Source: Modestobacter sp. DSM 44400 (GTDB lineage Bacteria; Actinomycetota; Actinomycetes; Mycobacteriales; Geodermatophilaceae). Taken from it: a stretch of 64,000 bases of DNA. This document shows, piece after piece, positions 1 through 11,227 of this stretch. The stretch is taken from positions 372,001 through 436,000 of the forward strand of contig NZ_FNOZ01000001.1 of assembly GCF_900107175.1 (NCBI RefSeq), written 5' to 3'. The translations under genes were made by a program, and so were the position numbers. Position 1 is the stretch's first letter. Each line of letters opens with the position of its first letter. A model generated the notes under the pieces. That model was not told where the DNA came from. It saw nothing but the letters and a program-made list of their open reading frames with translations, and did no database searches.

Positions 1-81
1 GCAGGGCGCTCGACGTCGGCGCCGCTCCCGCGAAGAGGGATGGCGCCGTCGCGTCGGGCAGGGGTGGAGCCGGTCGTCGGC

Positions 82-1542
82 TCAGACATCGCCGTCCTCC
101 TCGAGCGTGGGGGCGGAGCTGCGCCGTCCGGTGCCGACGACCACCGACTCCCGGCTGCGCAGCCGGGGCGACGGGGGCACCGCGAGGTCCATCGGTGGAA
201 TGGGGAACCCGCCCTCGGACCGGCTGGGTCCGGTGCGGCCGGCCGATCCGCGGCGCGGTCCTGCGGCGGGCAGCACCTCGGGCTCGGTCGGGTTGATCGA
301 TCCGGCCGCGGCCCTGGCCGCGGCGATCCGGGTGGACCGGTTGCTGACCCGGGAGGCCACCAGCAGCCCCGCGAGCACGACCAGGGCGATCGGCACGCCG
401 ACGAACACGGCGATCTCCCCGCCGTCCAGGTCGGCCTCGCGGGAGACGGTGCGCATCGTGGCGACCACCAGGATCCAGACCAGCGCGGTGGGGACCAGCA
501 CCTTCCACCCCAAGCGCATGAACTGGTCGTAGCGGAGCCGGGGCAGCGTGCCGCGCAGCCAGATGAAGACGAACAGCGCGACCACGACCTTGGCGAAGAA
601 CCACAGCAGGGGCCACCAGCCGGTGTTCGCGCCGTCCCAGATCGAGATCGGCCACGGCGCCCGCCAGCCGCCCAGGAACAGGGTGGCCGCCAGCGCCGAG
701 ACGGTGACCATGTTGACGTACTCGGCGAGGAAGAAGAGCGCGAACTTCAGCGACGAGTACTCGGTGTGGAAGCCGCCGACCAGCTCGCTCTCGGCCTCGG
801 GGAGGTCGAACGGTGCTCGGTTGGTCTCCCCGACCACGGCGATGACGTAGATGACGAAGGAGACCGGCAGCAGGACGGCGAACCAGCTGGGGCCGGTGAA
901 GTCCGCGCCGAAGAAGCTCAGCGCGGTGCCGTTGGCCTGCGCGGCGACGATTTCGGAGGTGGACATCGACCCGGCGTAGAGGAACACCGCGACGATGGAC
1001 AACCCCATGGCGATCTCGTAGCTGACCATCTGCGCGGCGCTGCGCAGGCTGCCGAGCAGCGGATAGGTGGATCCGGACGCCCACCCTCCCAGCACGATGC
1101 CGTAGACGCCCATCGCCGAGGAGGCCAGCACGATCAGCACGCCGATCGGTGCATCCGTGAGCTGCAGCGGCGTGCGCTGGCCGAAGATGCTCACCGTCGG
1201 GCCGAGCGGGATGACCGAGAAGGCGAGGAACGCCGGGATGGTGGCGATCACCGGGGCGAGGAAGTACACCGGCCGGTCGGCCAGCGTAGGCATGATGTCT
1301 TCTTTGAAGGCCAGCTTCAGGCCGTCGGCGAGGCTCTGCAGGTAGCCGCGCGGGCCGACCCGGTTTGGGCCGATCCGCTGCTGCATGCGGGCGACGACCT
1401 TGCGCTCGAAGACGATCGCGAACAGCGTCATCACGACCAGCAGGCCGAAGACGCCGACGATCTTGATGAGTACGATCCACCACACGTCGTGCCCGAAGTC
1501 CTCCAGCGTCGGCTGGTCGCGGGCGGCGATCAGGTCGATCAC
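82..1542 (-). CDS. nuoH: NADH-quinone oxidoreductase subunit H (complex I membrane subunit)
   Basis: Membrane subunit of complex I that forms the quinone chamber next to NuoB and NuoD. The 486-residue product has about eight hydrophobic segments. The family signature [18 protein letters not shown] sits at residues 46-63 and the quinone-site loop [19 protein letters not shown] lies near residue 250. The GTG start at 1542 was chosen because GAGGAGG lies six bases upstream; the longer open frame to 1626 has an Arg-rich, non-conserved start. The last 90 or so residues are a Ser/Arg/Pro-rich cytoplasmic tail absent from the shorter E. coli protein. It lies 73 bp after nuoG. nuoI should follow, but no start for it is visible in bases 1-81. 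Confidence 0.96.
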   Translation of the reverse strand: MIDLIAARDQPTLEDFGHDVWWIVLIKIVGVFGLLVVMTLFAIVFERKVVARMQQRIGPNRVGPRGYLQSLADGLKLAFKEDIMPTLADRPVYFLAPVIATIPAFLAFSVIPLGPTVSIFGQRTPLQLTDAPIGVLIVLASSAMGVYGIVLGGWASGSTYPLLGSLRSAAQMVSYEIAMGLSIVAVFLYAGSMSTSEIVAAQANGTALSFFGADFTGPSWFAVLLPVSFVIYVIAVVGETNRAPFDLPEAESELVGGFHTEYSSLKFALFFLAEYVNMVTVSALAATLFLGGWRAPWPISIWDGANTGWWPLLWFFAKVVVALFVFIWLRGTLPRLRYDQFMRLGWKVLVPTALVWILVVATMRTVSREADLDGGEIAVFVGVPIALVVLAGLLVASRVSNRSTRIAAARAAAGSINPTEPEVLPAAGPRRGSAGRTGPSRSEGGFPIPPMDLAVPPSPRLRSRESVVVGTGRRSSAPTLEEDGDV

Positions 1543-1596
1543 TGGTCCTCCTCGCTGGCGCTCGGCGGCACCGCGCCCGACGATGCTGTGCCCATG

Positions 1597-1618
1597 CGTG
1601 ACCTCGCAAGCTCGGTCA
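1597..1618. repeat. Inverted repeat over the nuoG stop codon (REP-like spacer)
   Basis: Arms GTGACC and GGTCAC enclose ten bases, and the nuoG TGA (1618-1616) lies inside one arm. The rest of the 73-bp nuoG-nuoH spacer shares blocks (AGCATCG, GCCGCCGAGCG, AGCGAGGAG) with the spacers at 8542-8620 and 42495-42580. Confidence 0.45.
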
Positions 1619-4141
1619 CGAGGCACCTCCGCTCAGGCTCGACACGGCGGTGGCGCCGGGGGCCGGCGGCCCGGCAGAGAGCCGGACGACCGTGCCCGGG
1701 CCCGCGCCGAGGTCGGTGCGGACCGCGCAGCCCGGGGAGCGCATCGGCAGCCAGACCACCTGGTCCGGCATGTCGACCACCGCCACCGGCAGGGTCACCG
1801 CGCCGGCCGGACCGGTGACGGTGAGCGGGTCACCGTCGGCCACCCCGAGCCGCAGGGCGGCGTGCTTGCCGAGCCGGGCGACCGGTGGTCGGGCGGTGCC
1901 GGCCATGGCCGGCTCGTCGCGCTGCAGCGTGCCGACGTCCAGCAGCTGCCGCCAGGAGGCGAGCACCACCTCGTCCTCGCCGAGCGCCAGTGCGGGGGCC
2001 GGCCGGACGGTGAGCCCGCGCGGTGTCGCAGCCTGGCCGGCACCGCCGAGGGCCACCAGCTCGGCGCGGGCCGCAGTCACAGTGGCCAGGCCCAGGTCGA
2101 CGCCCAGCTCCTCGGCCAGTCCGTGCAGCACCCGGCCGTCGGGAAGCTGGCCGGTGCCATGCAGCGTGGCGTCGAAGGACCGGACCCGGCCCTCCCAGTC
2201 CAGGTAGCTGCCGGCCTTCTCCGGCGCAGCGGCGACCGGGAGCACGACGTCGGCGTGCGCGGTGACCGCGCTGGGGAACAGCTCCAGGCTGACCACGAAC
2301 CCGGCCGCGGCCAGCGCCGCCTCAGCCAGTCCGGCGTCAGGGAGGTCGGCCGGGTCGATGCCGCCGACCAGCAGCCCGCCCAGGGCGCCGTCGCGCGCCG
2401 CGGTGAGAATCGCGGTGAGGTCCCTGCCTGGTGTCCCCGGGACGTCGGCCCCCCAACGCTGGGCGACGTGGGCCCGCGCCGCGGCGTCGGTGACCGTGCG
2501 GCCGCCGGGCAGCAGACCGGGCAGAGCGCCGGCCTCCAGCGCGCCCCGCTCCCCCGCCCGGCGCGGCACCCACCCCACCCGGGCACCGGTCGCGGCGGCG
2601 AGTGCGGCGAGCGCCGAGAAGCCACCGGGCACCTCGGCCAGTCGCTCACCGGCGAGGACCACCGCACCGGGACGGAACAACGCCGCCGCGGCCTCGGCGA
2701 GCAACCCTTCGGCCGGCGCGGCGCCCAGGGCGCGGAGCACCTGGGCCTCCTGGCCCGGGACGGTGGGCAGCAGCCTGGCGGACAGCTTGTCGGCCGCCCG
2801 GCTCACGAACGGGGCGATGTCGAACACCTGCAGGCCCCGGGTGCGGACCGCGCGGCGCAGCCGCAGGAAGACGATCGGCGACTCCTCTTCGGGTTCGAAG
2901 CCAACCAGCAGCACGGTCGGAGCGGCGGCGAGGTCGTCGTAGGTCACCGCCCCGGCGCCCGGCGCGGTGCCGGCGACGTGTGCGACGAGGTAGGCCAGCT
3001 CCTCGGCCGAGTGGGCCCGCGCCCGCGCGTCGACGTCGTTCGTGCCCAGGGCGACGCGGGCGAACTTGGCGTAGGCGTAGGCATCCTCGACCGTGAGCCG
3101 TCCGCCGGGCAGCACGCCCACTCCGCCGGCCGCCCGCGCGGCACGCAGCCCGGCGGCCGCGGCCGCCCAGGCCTCGGGCCAGGACGCGGGCTGCAGCTCG
3201 CCGTCCCGGCGGACCAGCGGGGTGGTGAGCCGCTCGTTGGCCGCGGCGTAGCGGAAGGCGAAGCGCCCCTTGTCGCAGTTCCACTCCTGGTTGACCGCCG
3301 GGTCCTCACCGGCCAGCCGGCGCATGATCGCGCCGCGGCGGTAATCGGTGCGCTGGGCGCAGCCACTGGCGCAGTGTTCGCAGACGCTGGGCTCGCTGCG
3401 GAGGTCGAACGGACGGGAGCGGAAGCGGTAGGTCGCGCTGGTGAGGGCGCCAACCGGGCAGATCTGGATGGTGTTGCCCGAGAAGTAGGACTCGAACGGC
3501 TCGTCAGGGGAGATGGCGACCTGCTCCAGGGCACCGCGCTCGTACAACTGGATGAACGGGTCGCCGGCGACCTGCTCGCTGAACCGGGTACAGCGGGCGC
3601 AGAGCACGCAGCGCTCTCGGTCCAGCAGCACCTGGCTGCTGATCGGCAGCGGCTTGGGATAGGTGCGCTTGACATCGATGAAGCGGCTCTCGTTGCGGCC
3701 GTTGCTCATCGCCTGGTTCTGCAGCGGGCACTCGCCGCCCTTGTCACACACCGGGCAGTCCAGCGGGTGGTTGATCAGCAGGAACTCCATGTTGCCCTGC
3801 TGCGCCTTGTCCGCGACTGCGCTGGTCAGCTGGGTCTTGACGACCATGTCCGGGGTCACCGGGGTGGTGCAGGAGGCAACCGGCTTGCGCTGGCCCTCGA
3901 CCTCCACCAGGCACTGCCGACAGGCGCCGATCGGGTCCAGCAACGGGTGGTCGCAAAACCGCGGGATCTGTACGCCCATCTGCTCGGCGGCGCGGATGAT
4001 CAGCGTCCCCTTCGGGACCGCAACCTCGAATCCGTCGATGGTGCAGTGCACGGCGTCCGGCGGTGTCTGCGGCCCGGGCACCGCCGGCACGGCGGCGGGT
4101 GCAGGCGCGGGGGTGGCCGGGGTGGGTTGCGTGGCAGTCAC
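1616..4141 (-). CDS. nuoG: NADH-quinone oxidoreductase subunit G (complex I peripheral arm)
   Basis: Iron-sulfur subunit that carries electrons from NuoF/NuoE towards NuoB. The product is 841 residues. After a Pro/Ala-rich leader of about 30 residues comes a 2Fe-2S ferredoxin domain (Cys63, Cys74, Cys77, Cys91). Next is the His-Cys cluster motif around [15 protein letters not shown], a second 4Fe-4S set ([13 protein letters not shown] ... ICPVGAL), and a C-terminal molybdopterin-oxidoreductase-like domain. The pattern C-x2-C-x3-C-x27-C near 3270-3390 matches the optional N7 cluster site known from E. coli and Thermus. The GTG start at 4141 overlaps the nuoF TGA as GTGA; the longer open frame upstream is antisense-like noise. 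Confidence 0.96.
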   Translation of the reverse strand: MTATQPTPATPAPAPAAVPAVPGPQTPPDAVHCTIDGFEVAVPKGTLIIRAAEQMGVQIPRFCDHPLLDPIGACRQCLVEVEGQRKPVASCTTPVTPDMVVKTQLTSAVADKAQQGNMEFLLINHPLDCPVCDKGGECPLQNQAMSNGRNESRFIDVKRTYPKPLPISSQVLLDRERCVLCARCTRFSEQVAGDPFIQLYERGALEQVAISPDEPFESYFSGNTIQICPVGALTSATYRFRSRPFDLRSEPSVCEHCASGCAQRTDYRRGAIMRRLAGEDPAVNQEWNCDKGRFAFRYAAANERLTTPLVRRDGELQPASWPEAWAAAAAGLRAARAAGGVGVLPGGRLTVEDAYAYAKFARVALGTNDVDARARAHSAEELAYLVAHVAGTAPGAGAVTYDDLAAAPTVLLVGFEPEEESPIVFLRLRRAVRTRGLQVFDIAPFVSRAADKLSARLLPTVPGQEAQVLRALGAAPAEGLLAEAAAALFRPGAVVLAGERLAEVPGGFSALAALAAATGARVGWVPRRAGERGALEAGALPGLLPGGRTVTDAAARAHVAQRWGADVPGTPGRDLTAILTAARDGALGGLLVGGIDPADLPDAGLAEAALAAAGFVVSLELFPSAVTAHADVVLPVAAAPEKAGSYLDWEGRVRSFDATLHGTGQLPDGRVLHGLAEELGVDLGLATVTAARAELVALGGAGQAATPRGLTVRPAPALALGEDEVVLASWRQLLDVGTLQRDEPAMAGTARPPVARLGKHAALRLGVADGDPLTVTGPAGAVTLPVAVVDMPDQVVWLPMRSPGCAVRTDLGAGPGTVVRLSAGPPAPGATAVSSLSGGAS

Positions 4142-5466
4142 GAGGCGGCTCCAACCGGCTCCAGTCGCAGCGAGCGACCGAGGCGGGCCTGTTCGTCGGT
4201 GGGCAGCAGAGCGACGTAGTCGTCCTTGAAGTACTTCAGCGAGCTGGCGATGCAACTGGTGGCGCCGTCGCCGAGCGCGCAGAAGGCCCGGCCGAGGATG
4301 TTGTCGCAGGTGTCGAGCAACAGATCCAGGTCGGTAGCGGTGCCTCGGCCGTGCACCAGCCGCTCGAGAATCTGGACCAGCCAGTAGGTGCCCTCCCGGC
4401 AGGGGGTGCACTTGCCGCAGCTCTCGTGCGCGTAGAACTCGGTGAACCGCAGCGTCGCCTCGACGATCGAGTCCGTCTCGTCGAAGACCATCAGCGCCGT
4501 GGTGCCGAGCATGGAACCGGCCGCGGCCACCGAGTCGAAGTCCAGCGGGACGTCGAGGTGCTCGGGGGTGAAGTACGGCGTCGACGAGCCCCCCGGCGTC
4601 CAGAACTTGAGCTGGTGCCCGGGACGGACGCCGCCGGCCATCTCCAGCAGCTCTCGCATCGTCGTCCCCATCGGGGCCTCGTACTGGCCTGGGCGGACGA
4701 CCCGGCCCGACAACGAGTAGATCTTCGGTCCGGGCGACTTCTCCGGTCCGAACTGCTTGAACCAGCCGGCTCCACCCCGGACGATGAAGGGCACGCTGGC
4801 CAGCGTCTCGACGTTGTTGATCACGGTCGGCGCGCCGTAGAGACCGGCGACCGCGGGGAACGGCGGCTTGAGCCGCGGCTGACCCCGGTATCCCTCCAGG
4901 GAATCCAGCAACGCTGTCTCCTCCCCGCAGATGTAGGCGCCGGCGCCGGCGTGCACCACCAGCTCCAGGTCGTAGCCCGAGCCCAGCACGTCGGTGCCGA
5001 GGTAACCGGCCGCGTACGCCTCCGCCACGGCGGCCTGCAGCCGCCGGTGGGCGTGCACGGCCTCACCGCGGACGTAGATGACGGCGAAGTGCGAGCGGAT
5101 CGCGTAGGCGGTGATGATCACCCCCTCCACGAGGGAGTGCGGGTCGGCCATCATCAGCGGGATGTCCTTGCAGGTGCCCGGCTCCCCCTCGTCGGCGTTG
5201 ACCACGAGGTACTTGGGCGCCGCGGCCGGGCCGGTCGGGGTCTCCCCCGGCTTGGGCTGCGGGATGAAGCTCCACTTCATGCCGGTCGGGAAGCCGGCGC
5301 CGCCGCGGCCGCGCAGGCCGGAGTCCTTGACCAGACCGACCAGCTCGTCGGGGGTCATGGCCAGCGCCTGCCGCAGGGCGCGGTAGCCGTCCAGGCACTC
5401 GTAGCTCTCCAGCGTCCAGGAGCGTTCGGCGGCGAAGCGCTGGGTGAGCACGGGGGTGAGCGGCAT
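4138..5466 (-). CDS. nuoF: NADH-quinone oxidoreductase subunit F (NADH/FMN-binding)
   Basis: Oxidises NADH through FMN and passes electrons to the N3 4Fe-4S cluster. The 442-residue product has the Gly-rich FMN/NADH site [13 protein letters not shown] near residue 55, a second nucleotide segment ([12 protein letters not shown]), and the cluster motif [13 protein letters not shown] followed by a distal Cys in the C-terminal region. Length and order are normal for the family. The ATG start lies three bases after the nuoE stop, and the stop overlaps the nuoG start by 4 bp, so nuoE-F-G are probably translationally coupled. Confidence 0.97.
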   Translation of the reverse strand: MPLTPVLTQRFAAERSWTLESYECLDGYRALRQALAMTPDELVGLVKDSGLRGRGGAGFPTGMKWSFIPQPKPGETPTGPAAAPKYLVVNADEGEPGTCKDIPLMMADPHSLVEGVIITAYAIRSHFAVIYVRGEAVHAHRRLQAAVAEAYAAGYLGTDVLGSGYDLELVVHAGAGAYICGEETALLDSLEGYRGQPRLKPPFPAVAGLYGAPTVINNVETLASVPFIVRGGAGWFKQFGPEKSPGPKIYSLSGRVVRPGQYEAPMGTTMRELLEMAGGVRPGHQLKFWTPGGSSTPYFTPEHLDVPLDFDSVAAAGSMLGTTALMVFDETDSIVEATLRFTEFYAHESCGKCTPCREGTYWLVQILERLVHGRGTATDLDLLLDTCDNILGRAFCALGDGATSCIASSLKYFKDDYVALLPTDEQARLGRSLRLEPVGAAS

Positions 5467-5469
5467 CGG

Positions 5470-6485
5470 TCAGGCCTCTCGCTCGACGGAGGTGCCCTGG
5501 CCGGAGGCGCCGGGGTTCCGCGTGGGTGGGGTGTCGGTGCCGTCGCTGCCGCGCTCCGCCGGCTGACGGCCTGCGGGCTCCGGAGCGTCGGTGTGCACCT
5601 GGGCGGCACCGGCCTTCTCGGCCGGGTTGCCGGCCGCGGCCACCGTGGCGTCCCCGGCCTTCGCGGCAGGTGTGCCCCCGCCGGCGATCGCCGGCTCGGG
5701 CGTGGGCTCGGGGGTGGCCGCCTGCTGAGCCTCGTCCATCGGCGGAGCCGACTCACCGCGCTCGGCAGCCAGCCGGACGCCGATCAGGGTGGGTTCGCCG
5801 GCCGACGGACCGTCGATCGCGGCCCGCTCGGCGGCGGCGTCGGCGTGCTGGGAGAACCCGGCCAGCTGCCGGGAGATGCCGCAGAAGTCGGTGAGCGGGG
5901 CGCCGCGGGTGGGCGCGGGCTTCTCACCGCGGCGCAGCGCCGCGACCAGCTCGCGGGCGCTCTCGACGTCCTGCTGGTCGTAGAACTCGTAGTCGACCGT
6001 GACCACGGGGGCGTAGTCACAGGCCGCCAGGCACTCGGCGTGCTCGAGGGTGAGCGAGCCGTCGGCGGTGGTCTGGTCGTGGCCCACCCCGAGGTCCTCG
6101 GCCACGGCGTCGTAGATGGCCTGCCCGCCGAGGACGGCGCACAGCGTGTTGGTGCAGACGCTGACCAGGTGCCGACCGGTGGGATGCCGCTTGTACATCG
6201 TGTAGAAGGTCGCGACCGCGCCGACCTCGGCCTTGGTCAGCCCCAGGATGCGCGCGCAGAAGCCCGTGCCCTCGGGCGAGACGTAGCCCTGCACCGACTG
6301 GACCAGGTGCAGCATCGGCAGCAGAGCGGAGCGCGGCTCCGGGTAGCGGGCGATGATCTCGCGCGCCTCCCCCTCGTTCTGCGCGGTCAGCGGCGGCAAC
6401 GCGGCCACCGTCTCCGGAGTGGAGTCCACCGGGCTGGAGTCCAGCCCGGTGACCGCCGTCCCCTCGTAGGAACCGGGAAGAGCAC

Positions 6486-6489
<4 letters not shown>
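5470..6489 (-). CDS. nuoE: NADH-quinone oxidoreductase subunit E with long C-terminal extension
   Basis: Holds the 2Fe-2S cluster N1a beside NuoF. The thioredoxin-like domain occupies roughly residues 30-185, with cluster cysteines in SVCTNTLC and HAECLAACD. Beyond about residue 200 the protein continues for some 140 residues as an Ala/Pro/Glu-rich low-complexity tail, giving 339 residues against the usual 160-250. The GTG start at 6489 overlaps the nuoD TGA as GTGA. The tail keeps the local codon bias and runs to the stop only three bases before nuoF, so I take it as real coding sequence. Confidence 0.94.
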
Positions 6490-7808
<1,319 letters not shown>

Positions 7809-7821
7809 CGGGTTGCTCCGG

Positions 7822-8541
7822 TCATCGGTAGCTCCGCCGCTCGTCGGGGGGCGGGATCTGGGCACCGTGGTACTCGACCGGCACCCCGCCCAGCGGGTAG
7901 TCCTTGCGCTGCGGGTGCCCGTCCCAGTCGTCGGGCATGAGGATGCGGGTCAGCGCCGGGTGGCCGTCGAAGACAACCCCGAACATGTCCCACGTCTCCC
8001 GCTCGTGCCAGTCCGCCGTCGGGTACACCCGGGTCACCGACGGGATGTGCGGGTCCTCGGCGGTGACCGCGACCTCCAGGCGGATCCGCCGGCGGTAGGT
8101 CATCGAGGTCAGGTGGTAGACGACGTGCAGCCGAGGCCGGCCGGGGCTCGCCGCCGGGCCGCCGCTGTCGAGGTAGTCGACGCCGGAGACGCTGCTGCAG
8201 AGCTCGAACCGGAGGGCGTCGTCGTCCCGGAGCGCCTGCACCAAGGTCAGCACGTGCTCGCGAGCGACGAAATAGGTGATCTCGCCGCGGTCGACCAGCA
8301 CGCGGGAGACGGCCGCGTCGTAAGTGGCCTGGCCGACGGCCTCGATGAGGGCGTCGGTGACCTCGTCGAACCAGCCGCCGTAGGGCCGCTCGGTGGAGTG
8401 CAGGGCGACCGCGCCACCCGGCTCCACCCGGACCAGGCCACCGAAGCCGGAGGTGTCACCGCTCCCGCTGACCCCGAACGCGCCCTTGCGGAAGCCTCCG
8501 CCAGGGCCGGTGGCCGCCCCGTAGCCCGCCTCGTCGCTCAT
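7822..8541 (-). CDS. nuoC: NADH-quinone oxidoreductase subunit C
   Basis: 30-kDa structural subunit of the complex I peripheral arm, not fused to NuoD here. The 239-residue product begins with about 70 Gly-rich variable residues. The conserved block follows: [14 protein letters not shown], then [17 protein letters not shown] with the family signature near residue 180, and the [16 protein letters not shown] end. The ATG at 8541 was chosen over an earlier in-frame start because CCGGAG lies upstream and the extra 41 residues come from the repeat-like spacer. The 79-bp gap to nuoB carries a REP-like sequence. Confidence 0.95.
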   Translation of the reverse strand: MSDEAGYGAATGPGGGFRKGAFGVSGSGDTSGFGGLVRVEPGGAVALHSTERPYGGWFDEVTDALIEAVGQATYDAAVSRVLVDRGEITYFVAREHVLTLVQALRDDDALRFELCSSVSGVDYLDSGGPAASPGRPRLHVVYHLTSMTYRRRIRLEVAVTAEDPHIPSVTRVYPTADWHERETWDMFGVVFDGHPALTRILMPDDWDGHPQRKDYPLGGVPVEYHGAQIPPPDERRSYR

Positions 8542-8620
8542 CGGTCGACTCCGGACTCGTTCCGCTCCTCGGTCGCTGGCGCTCCCTGCGATGCTCGCTC
8601 GCGCGTCACCTTCCCGTCGC
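8542..8620. repeat. REP-like intercistronic spacer between nuoB and nuoC
   Basis: A GC-rich spacer starting at the nuoB TGA. On the minus strand it reads GTGACGCGCGAGCGAGCATC, then GCCAGCGACCGAGGAGCGG before the nuoC ribosome site. The same blocks, in the same order, appear in degenerate form between nuoG and nuoH and upstream of bS22. Confidence 0.45.
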
Positions 8621-9295
8621 TCATCGCCGGTCCCCCGCACCAGGCAACAGGACGGCGTTACCACCGCGCTGCTCGATGGCGAACTGCCCGGTGCGGCCGG
8701 CCGCGGCGGCCTGTTCGTACGCCTGCCGGGCCGCCTTGTCGGCCCGGACGCTGGAGGGCATCTCGAGGTGCAGGTCGGGGGCAGTGCCGTCGGCGCGAGC
8801 GGCGGCGAGCTGCTTGGCCCGCTTGGGCCCCAGCGGCTCGTGCTGGATCTTGTGGTGCAGCTTGAGGATCGCGTCCATCAGCATCTCCGGCCGCGGCGGG
8901 CAGCCGGGCAGGTACATGTCGACCGGCACGATGTGGTCGACGCCCTGCACGATCGCGTAGTTGTTGAACATGCCGCCGGAGCTGGCGCACACGCCCATGG
9001 CAAGCACCCAGCGGGGCTCGGGCATCTGGTCGTAGATCTGGCGCAGGACCGGGGCCATCTTCTGGCTCACCCGGCCGGCGACGATCATCAGGTCGGCTTG
9101 CCGCGGCGAGGCCCGGAAGACCTCCATGCCGAAGCGCGCGAGGTCGTAGCGGCCGGCGCCGGAGGCCATCATCTCGATCGCACAGCAGGCCAGCCCGAAG
9201 GTGGCCGGCCACAACGAGGACTTGCGGGTCCAGTTGACCAGCTTCTCCACCGTGGTCAGCAGGACGCCGCCGGGCAGTTTCTCCTCGAGCCCCAT
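8621..9295 (-). CDS. nuoB: NADH-quinone oxidoreductase subunit B
   Basis: Carries cluster N2, the last electron carrier before quinone. The 224-residue product has the N2 ligands: the tandem Cys in [10 protein letters not shown], the Cys of GVCASSGG, and the Cys of LPGCPPRPE. The roughly 40 residues after the conserved core are a charged tail typical of actinobacterial NuoB. The ATG start is 57 bp downstream of the nuoA stop, within the nuoA-H run. Confidence 0.97.
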   Translation of the reverse strand: MGLEEKLPGGVLLTTVEKLVNWTRKSSLWPATFGLACCAIEMMASGAGRYDLARFGMEVFRASPRQADLMIVAGRVSQKMAPVLRQIYDQMPEPRWVLAMGVCASSGGMFNNYAIVQGVDHIVPVDMYLPGCPPRPEMLMDAILKLHHKIQHEPLGPKRAKQLAAARADGTAPDLHLEMPSSVRADKAARQAYEQAAAAGRTGQFAIEQRGGNAVLLPGAGDRR

Positions 9296-9352
9296 GTCAG
9301 GCCTCCCTGTCCTTGTGCTCGGGTGCGGGACGGCCGGGTCCGCGGTGGCGCG

Positions 9353-9715
9353 TCATTCCCATTCCAGCCCACCGCGGCGCCACACGTATGCGTAGGCGAT
9401 GAAGACCGTCACCAGGAAGACCGCCATCTCGACCAGGCCGAAGACGCCGAGGGCGTCGTTGGCGACGGCCCAGGGGTAGAGGAAGACGATCTCGATGTCG
9501 AAGATGATGAAGAGCATCGCGGTCAGGAAGAACTTGACCGGGAAGCGGCCGCCGGTCAGCGGCTGGTCGACCGGCTCGATGCCGCACTCGTACGCCTCGA
9601 GCTTGGCCCGGTTGTACCGGCGGGGGCCGATGAACGGCGCCGCGGTCACCGAGAACAGCGCGAAGGCCGCGGCCAGCGCACCCAGGCCCAGCAACGGCAC
9701 GTACAGCGACAACAT
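9353..9715 (-). CDS. nuoA: NADH-quinone oxidoreductase subunit A
   Basis: Small membrane subunit (120 residues, three transmembrane segments) and first gene of the nuo run. The loop ECGIEPVDQ with the conserved Cys lies near residue 46, and [14 protein letters not shown] forms the second helix. The ATG at 9715 was preferred to the 20-residue-longer frame because family members start with this hydrophobic helix, and because a TAGGGT hexamer ends seven bases before it, which suggests a leaderless start. The menJ stop is only 73 bp upstream, so read-through from the Rex-controlled menJ promoter is also likely. Confidence 0.96.
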   Translation of the reverse strand: MLSLYVPLLGLGALAAAFALFSVTAAPFIGPRRYNRAKLEAYECGIEPVDQPLTGGRFPVKFFLTAMLFIIFDIEIVFLYPWAVANDALGVFGLVEMAVFLVTVFIAYAYVWRRGGLEWE

Positions 9716-9722
9716 CAGCGGC

Positions 9723-9728
9723 ACCCTA
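9723..9728 (-). promoter_or_regulatory. Candidate -10 element for leaderless nuoA
   Basis: TAGGGT on the minus strand, seven bases before the nuoA ATG. This fits the actinobacterial TANNNT spacing in which transcription starts at the start codon. No clear -35 is visible. Confidence 0.4.
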
Positions 9729-9788
9729 CGGTGGTCGACGTCACTTTCCGTACACCGGGTGGTGACGGAGCCCACGGTCGTGTCGGCA

Positions 9789-11072
9789 TCACGCCACCCG
9801 CGCCAGCCGGGTGAGGGCGTGCACGGTGCGGTCGACCGCGTCGCCTTCCCTGCCGTCGGTGAGGTTGCCCATCAACCGCAGGGCGGCGCGCACGAGTGCA
9901 GGCCGCTTGAGGCCGTGGGCGGTGGCGAAGCGGACCAGCTCCGGATGGCTGAGCAACGCCAGGAAGCCGGCGCCGAGGCGGTGGTGACCGGCGTACTCGT
10001 CGGCCAGCCGCTGCGGGTACCGCCGCAGCGCCACCTCGCGGGCCGGGCCCTCGGCCGCGGCCAGCGCCTCGATCGCGGTCTCGGCCGCCATCCGGCCGGT
10101 CTCCATCGCGTAGCTGATGCCCTCGCCGTTGAAGGGGTTGACCGCGCCCGCCGAGTCACCGGCCAGCAGCAGCCCGCGGGTGTAGGCGGGCTGCCGGTGG
10201 AAGCCCATCGGCAGGCCGGCCCCGCGCAGCGGGCTGACCGCGTGCTCCTCGTCGAGCTCCCATTCCGGCGGCAGACAGGCCAGCCAGCGGCGCAGGACCG
10301 CGCGGTGGTCGACGTCGCCGGCCGAGCGGGTGTCGAGCAGACCGAAGCCGACGTTCGCCGTCCCGTCGCCCATGCCGAAGACCCAGCCGTAGCCGGGCAT
10401 CGACTCCTTCGTCGGGCCGGTCTCGGACAGGTCGAAGGAGATGTCGAGGTAGTTGTCCTCACCGCGGGGGCTGCGCACGTACCTGCGGACGGCGACGCCC
10501 AGTGGCCGGTCCTCGCGGCGGAGCAGGCCCAGCGACTTCGCCAGCCGCCCGGACAGCCCCTCGGCAGACACCACCAGGGGCGCGCGCCAGGTCTGCGGGC
10601 TCCGGTCGTCGCCGGCGGTGGCGTGCACGCCGACGACCCGGCCGGCGTCGTCGAGGAGTGGCTCGGTGACGGTGACGCACTCGTGCAGCCGTGCGCCGGC
10701 GGCGACAGCGTGCCGGGCGAGGAGCTGGTCGAACTCGCGGCGGCTGCGGATCAGCCCGTAGTCGGGCCACCGGTGCAGTTGCGGCCAGTCGACCTCGATG
10801 ACCTGGCCACCGCCGTACACGCGCAGGCCGCGGTGCCGCACCCAGCCGGCGGCGGGCGAGGTATCCACGCCCATGGCGTCGAGGCCGGCCACCGCGCGCG
10901 GGGTGAGGCCGTCACCGCAGACCTTCTCCCGGGGGAAGGAGGCCTTCTCCAGGACCGCGACGTCCAGCCCGGCGGCAGCCAGCCAGTAGGCAGCCGAGGA
11001 CCCGGCGGGGCCGGCACCGACCACGAGCACGTCGGCGGTGTGGCCGCTGGCAGCCGGGACTGGGCTGGGCAC
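9789..11072 (-). CDS. menJ: Menaquinone reductase MenJ-like (geranylgeranyl reductase family flavoprotein)
   Basis: FAD-dependent reductase expected to saturate one isoprene unit of the menaquinone tail. It has the N-terminal FAD fold VLVVGAGPAGSSAAYWL, the CGDGLTPRAV segment typical of this family near residue 50, and the second FAD motif GLLLAGDSAGAVNPFNGEGI near residue 290. In M. tuberculosis the homologue Rv0561c also flanks the men genes, which supports this over a generic monooxygenase. I chose the GTG at 11072 because GGAGG lies eight bases before it; GTG 11081 is also possible. A Rex operator lies about 40 bp upstream. Confidence 0.88.
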   Translation of the reverse strand: MPSPVPAASGHTADVLVVGAGPAGSSAAYWLAAAGLDVAVLEKASFPREKVCGDGLTPRAVAGLDAMGVDTSPAAGWVRHRGLRVYGGGQVIEVDWPQLHRWPDYGLIRSRREFDQLLARHAVAAGARLHECVTVTEPLLDDAGRVVGVHATAGDDRSPQTWRAPLVVSAEGLSGRLAKSLGLLRREDRPLGVAVRRYVRSPRGEDNYLDISFDLSETGPTKESMPGYGWVFGMGDGTANVGFGLLDTRSAGDVDHRAVLRRWLACLPPEWELDEEHAVSPLRGAGLPMGFHRQPAYTRGLLLAGDSAGAVNPFNGEGISYAMETGRMAAETAIEALAAAEGPAREVALRRYPQRLADEYAGHHRLGAGFLALLSHPELVRFATAHGLKRPALVRAALRLMGNLTDGREGDAVDRTVHALTRLARVA

Positions 11073-11113
11073 GTCGACCACCTCCGATCCGCACCGGCCG
11101 TAGCCGGGATGAG

Positions 11114-11133
11114 CTTGTGAACATCTTCACAAG
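11114..11133. promoter_or_regulatory. Perfect Rex operator upstream of menJ-nuo
   Basis: CTTGTGAACATCTTCACAAG is a perfect inverted repeat: 8-bp arms and a 4-bp spacer. It matches the known Rex operator core TTGTGAA-N4-TTCACAA at every arm position. It lies just downstream of a candidate promoter and upstream of the menJ start, where bound Rex would block transcription. rex itself is at 34002-34694. Confidence 0.88.
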
Positions 11134-11146
11134 GCCGAGCGGTCGA

Positions 11147-11176
11147 AGCCTATGCCCGAGGGCGGACAGAACCCAA
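11147..11176 (-). promoter_or_regulatory. Candidate promoter for menJ-nuo
   Basis: On the minus strand TTGGGT (11176-11171) and TAGGCT (11152-11147) are 18 bp apart. Transcription from here would enter the Rex operator within about 10-15 bases. Confidence 0.5.
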
Positions 11177-11210
11177 GGACCCCCGGAGAAATCGGATCGC
11201 CGGGGGTCCT
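11176..11210. terminator. Hairpin terminator between the isochorismatase-like gene and menJ
   Basis: A perfect 11-bp stem (AGGACCCCCGG at 11176-11186 with its complement at 11200-11210) and a 13-base loop. It begins 18 bp after the stop of the minus-strand gene ending at 11228 and is followed on that strand by TTGGGTT, a weak T-tract. It insulates the menJ promoter. Confidence 0.7.
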
Positions 11211-11227
11211 CGGGTGTTGCGGAACGG

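Noticed and set aside
40-4219. Long plus-strand open frames (592 and 944 codons) opposite nuoH-nuoG
   Set aside because: They are antisense shadows produced by high GC: low-complexity Arg/Gly/Pro/His translations without domains, while the minus strand carries full nuo signatures.
9716-9788. Rex operator directly upstream of nuoA
   Set aside because: No TTGTGAA or TTCACAA sequence in this gap; the only perfect site is upstream of menJ.
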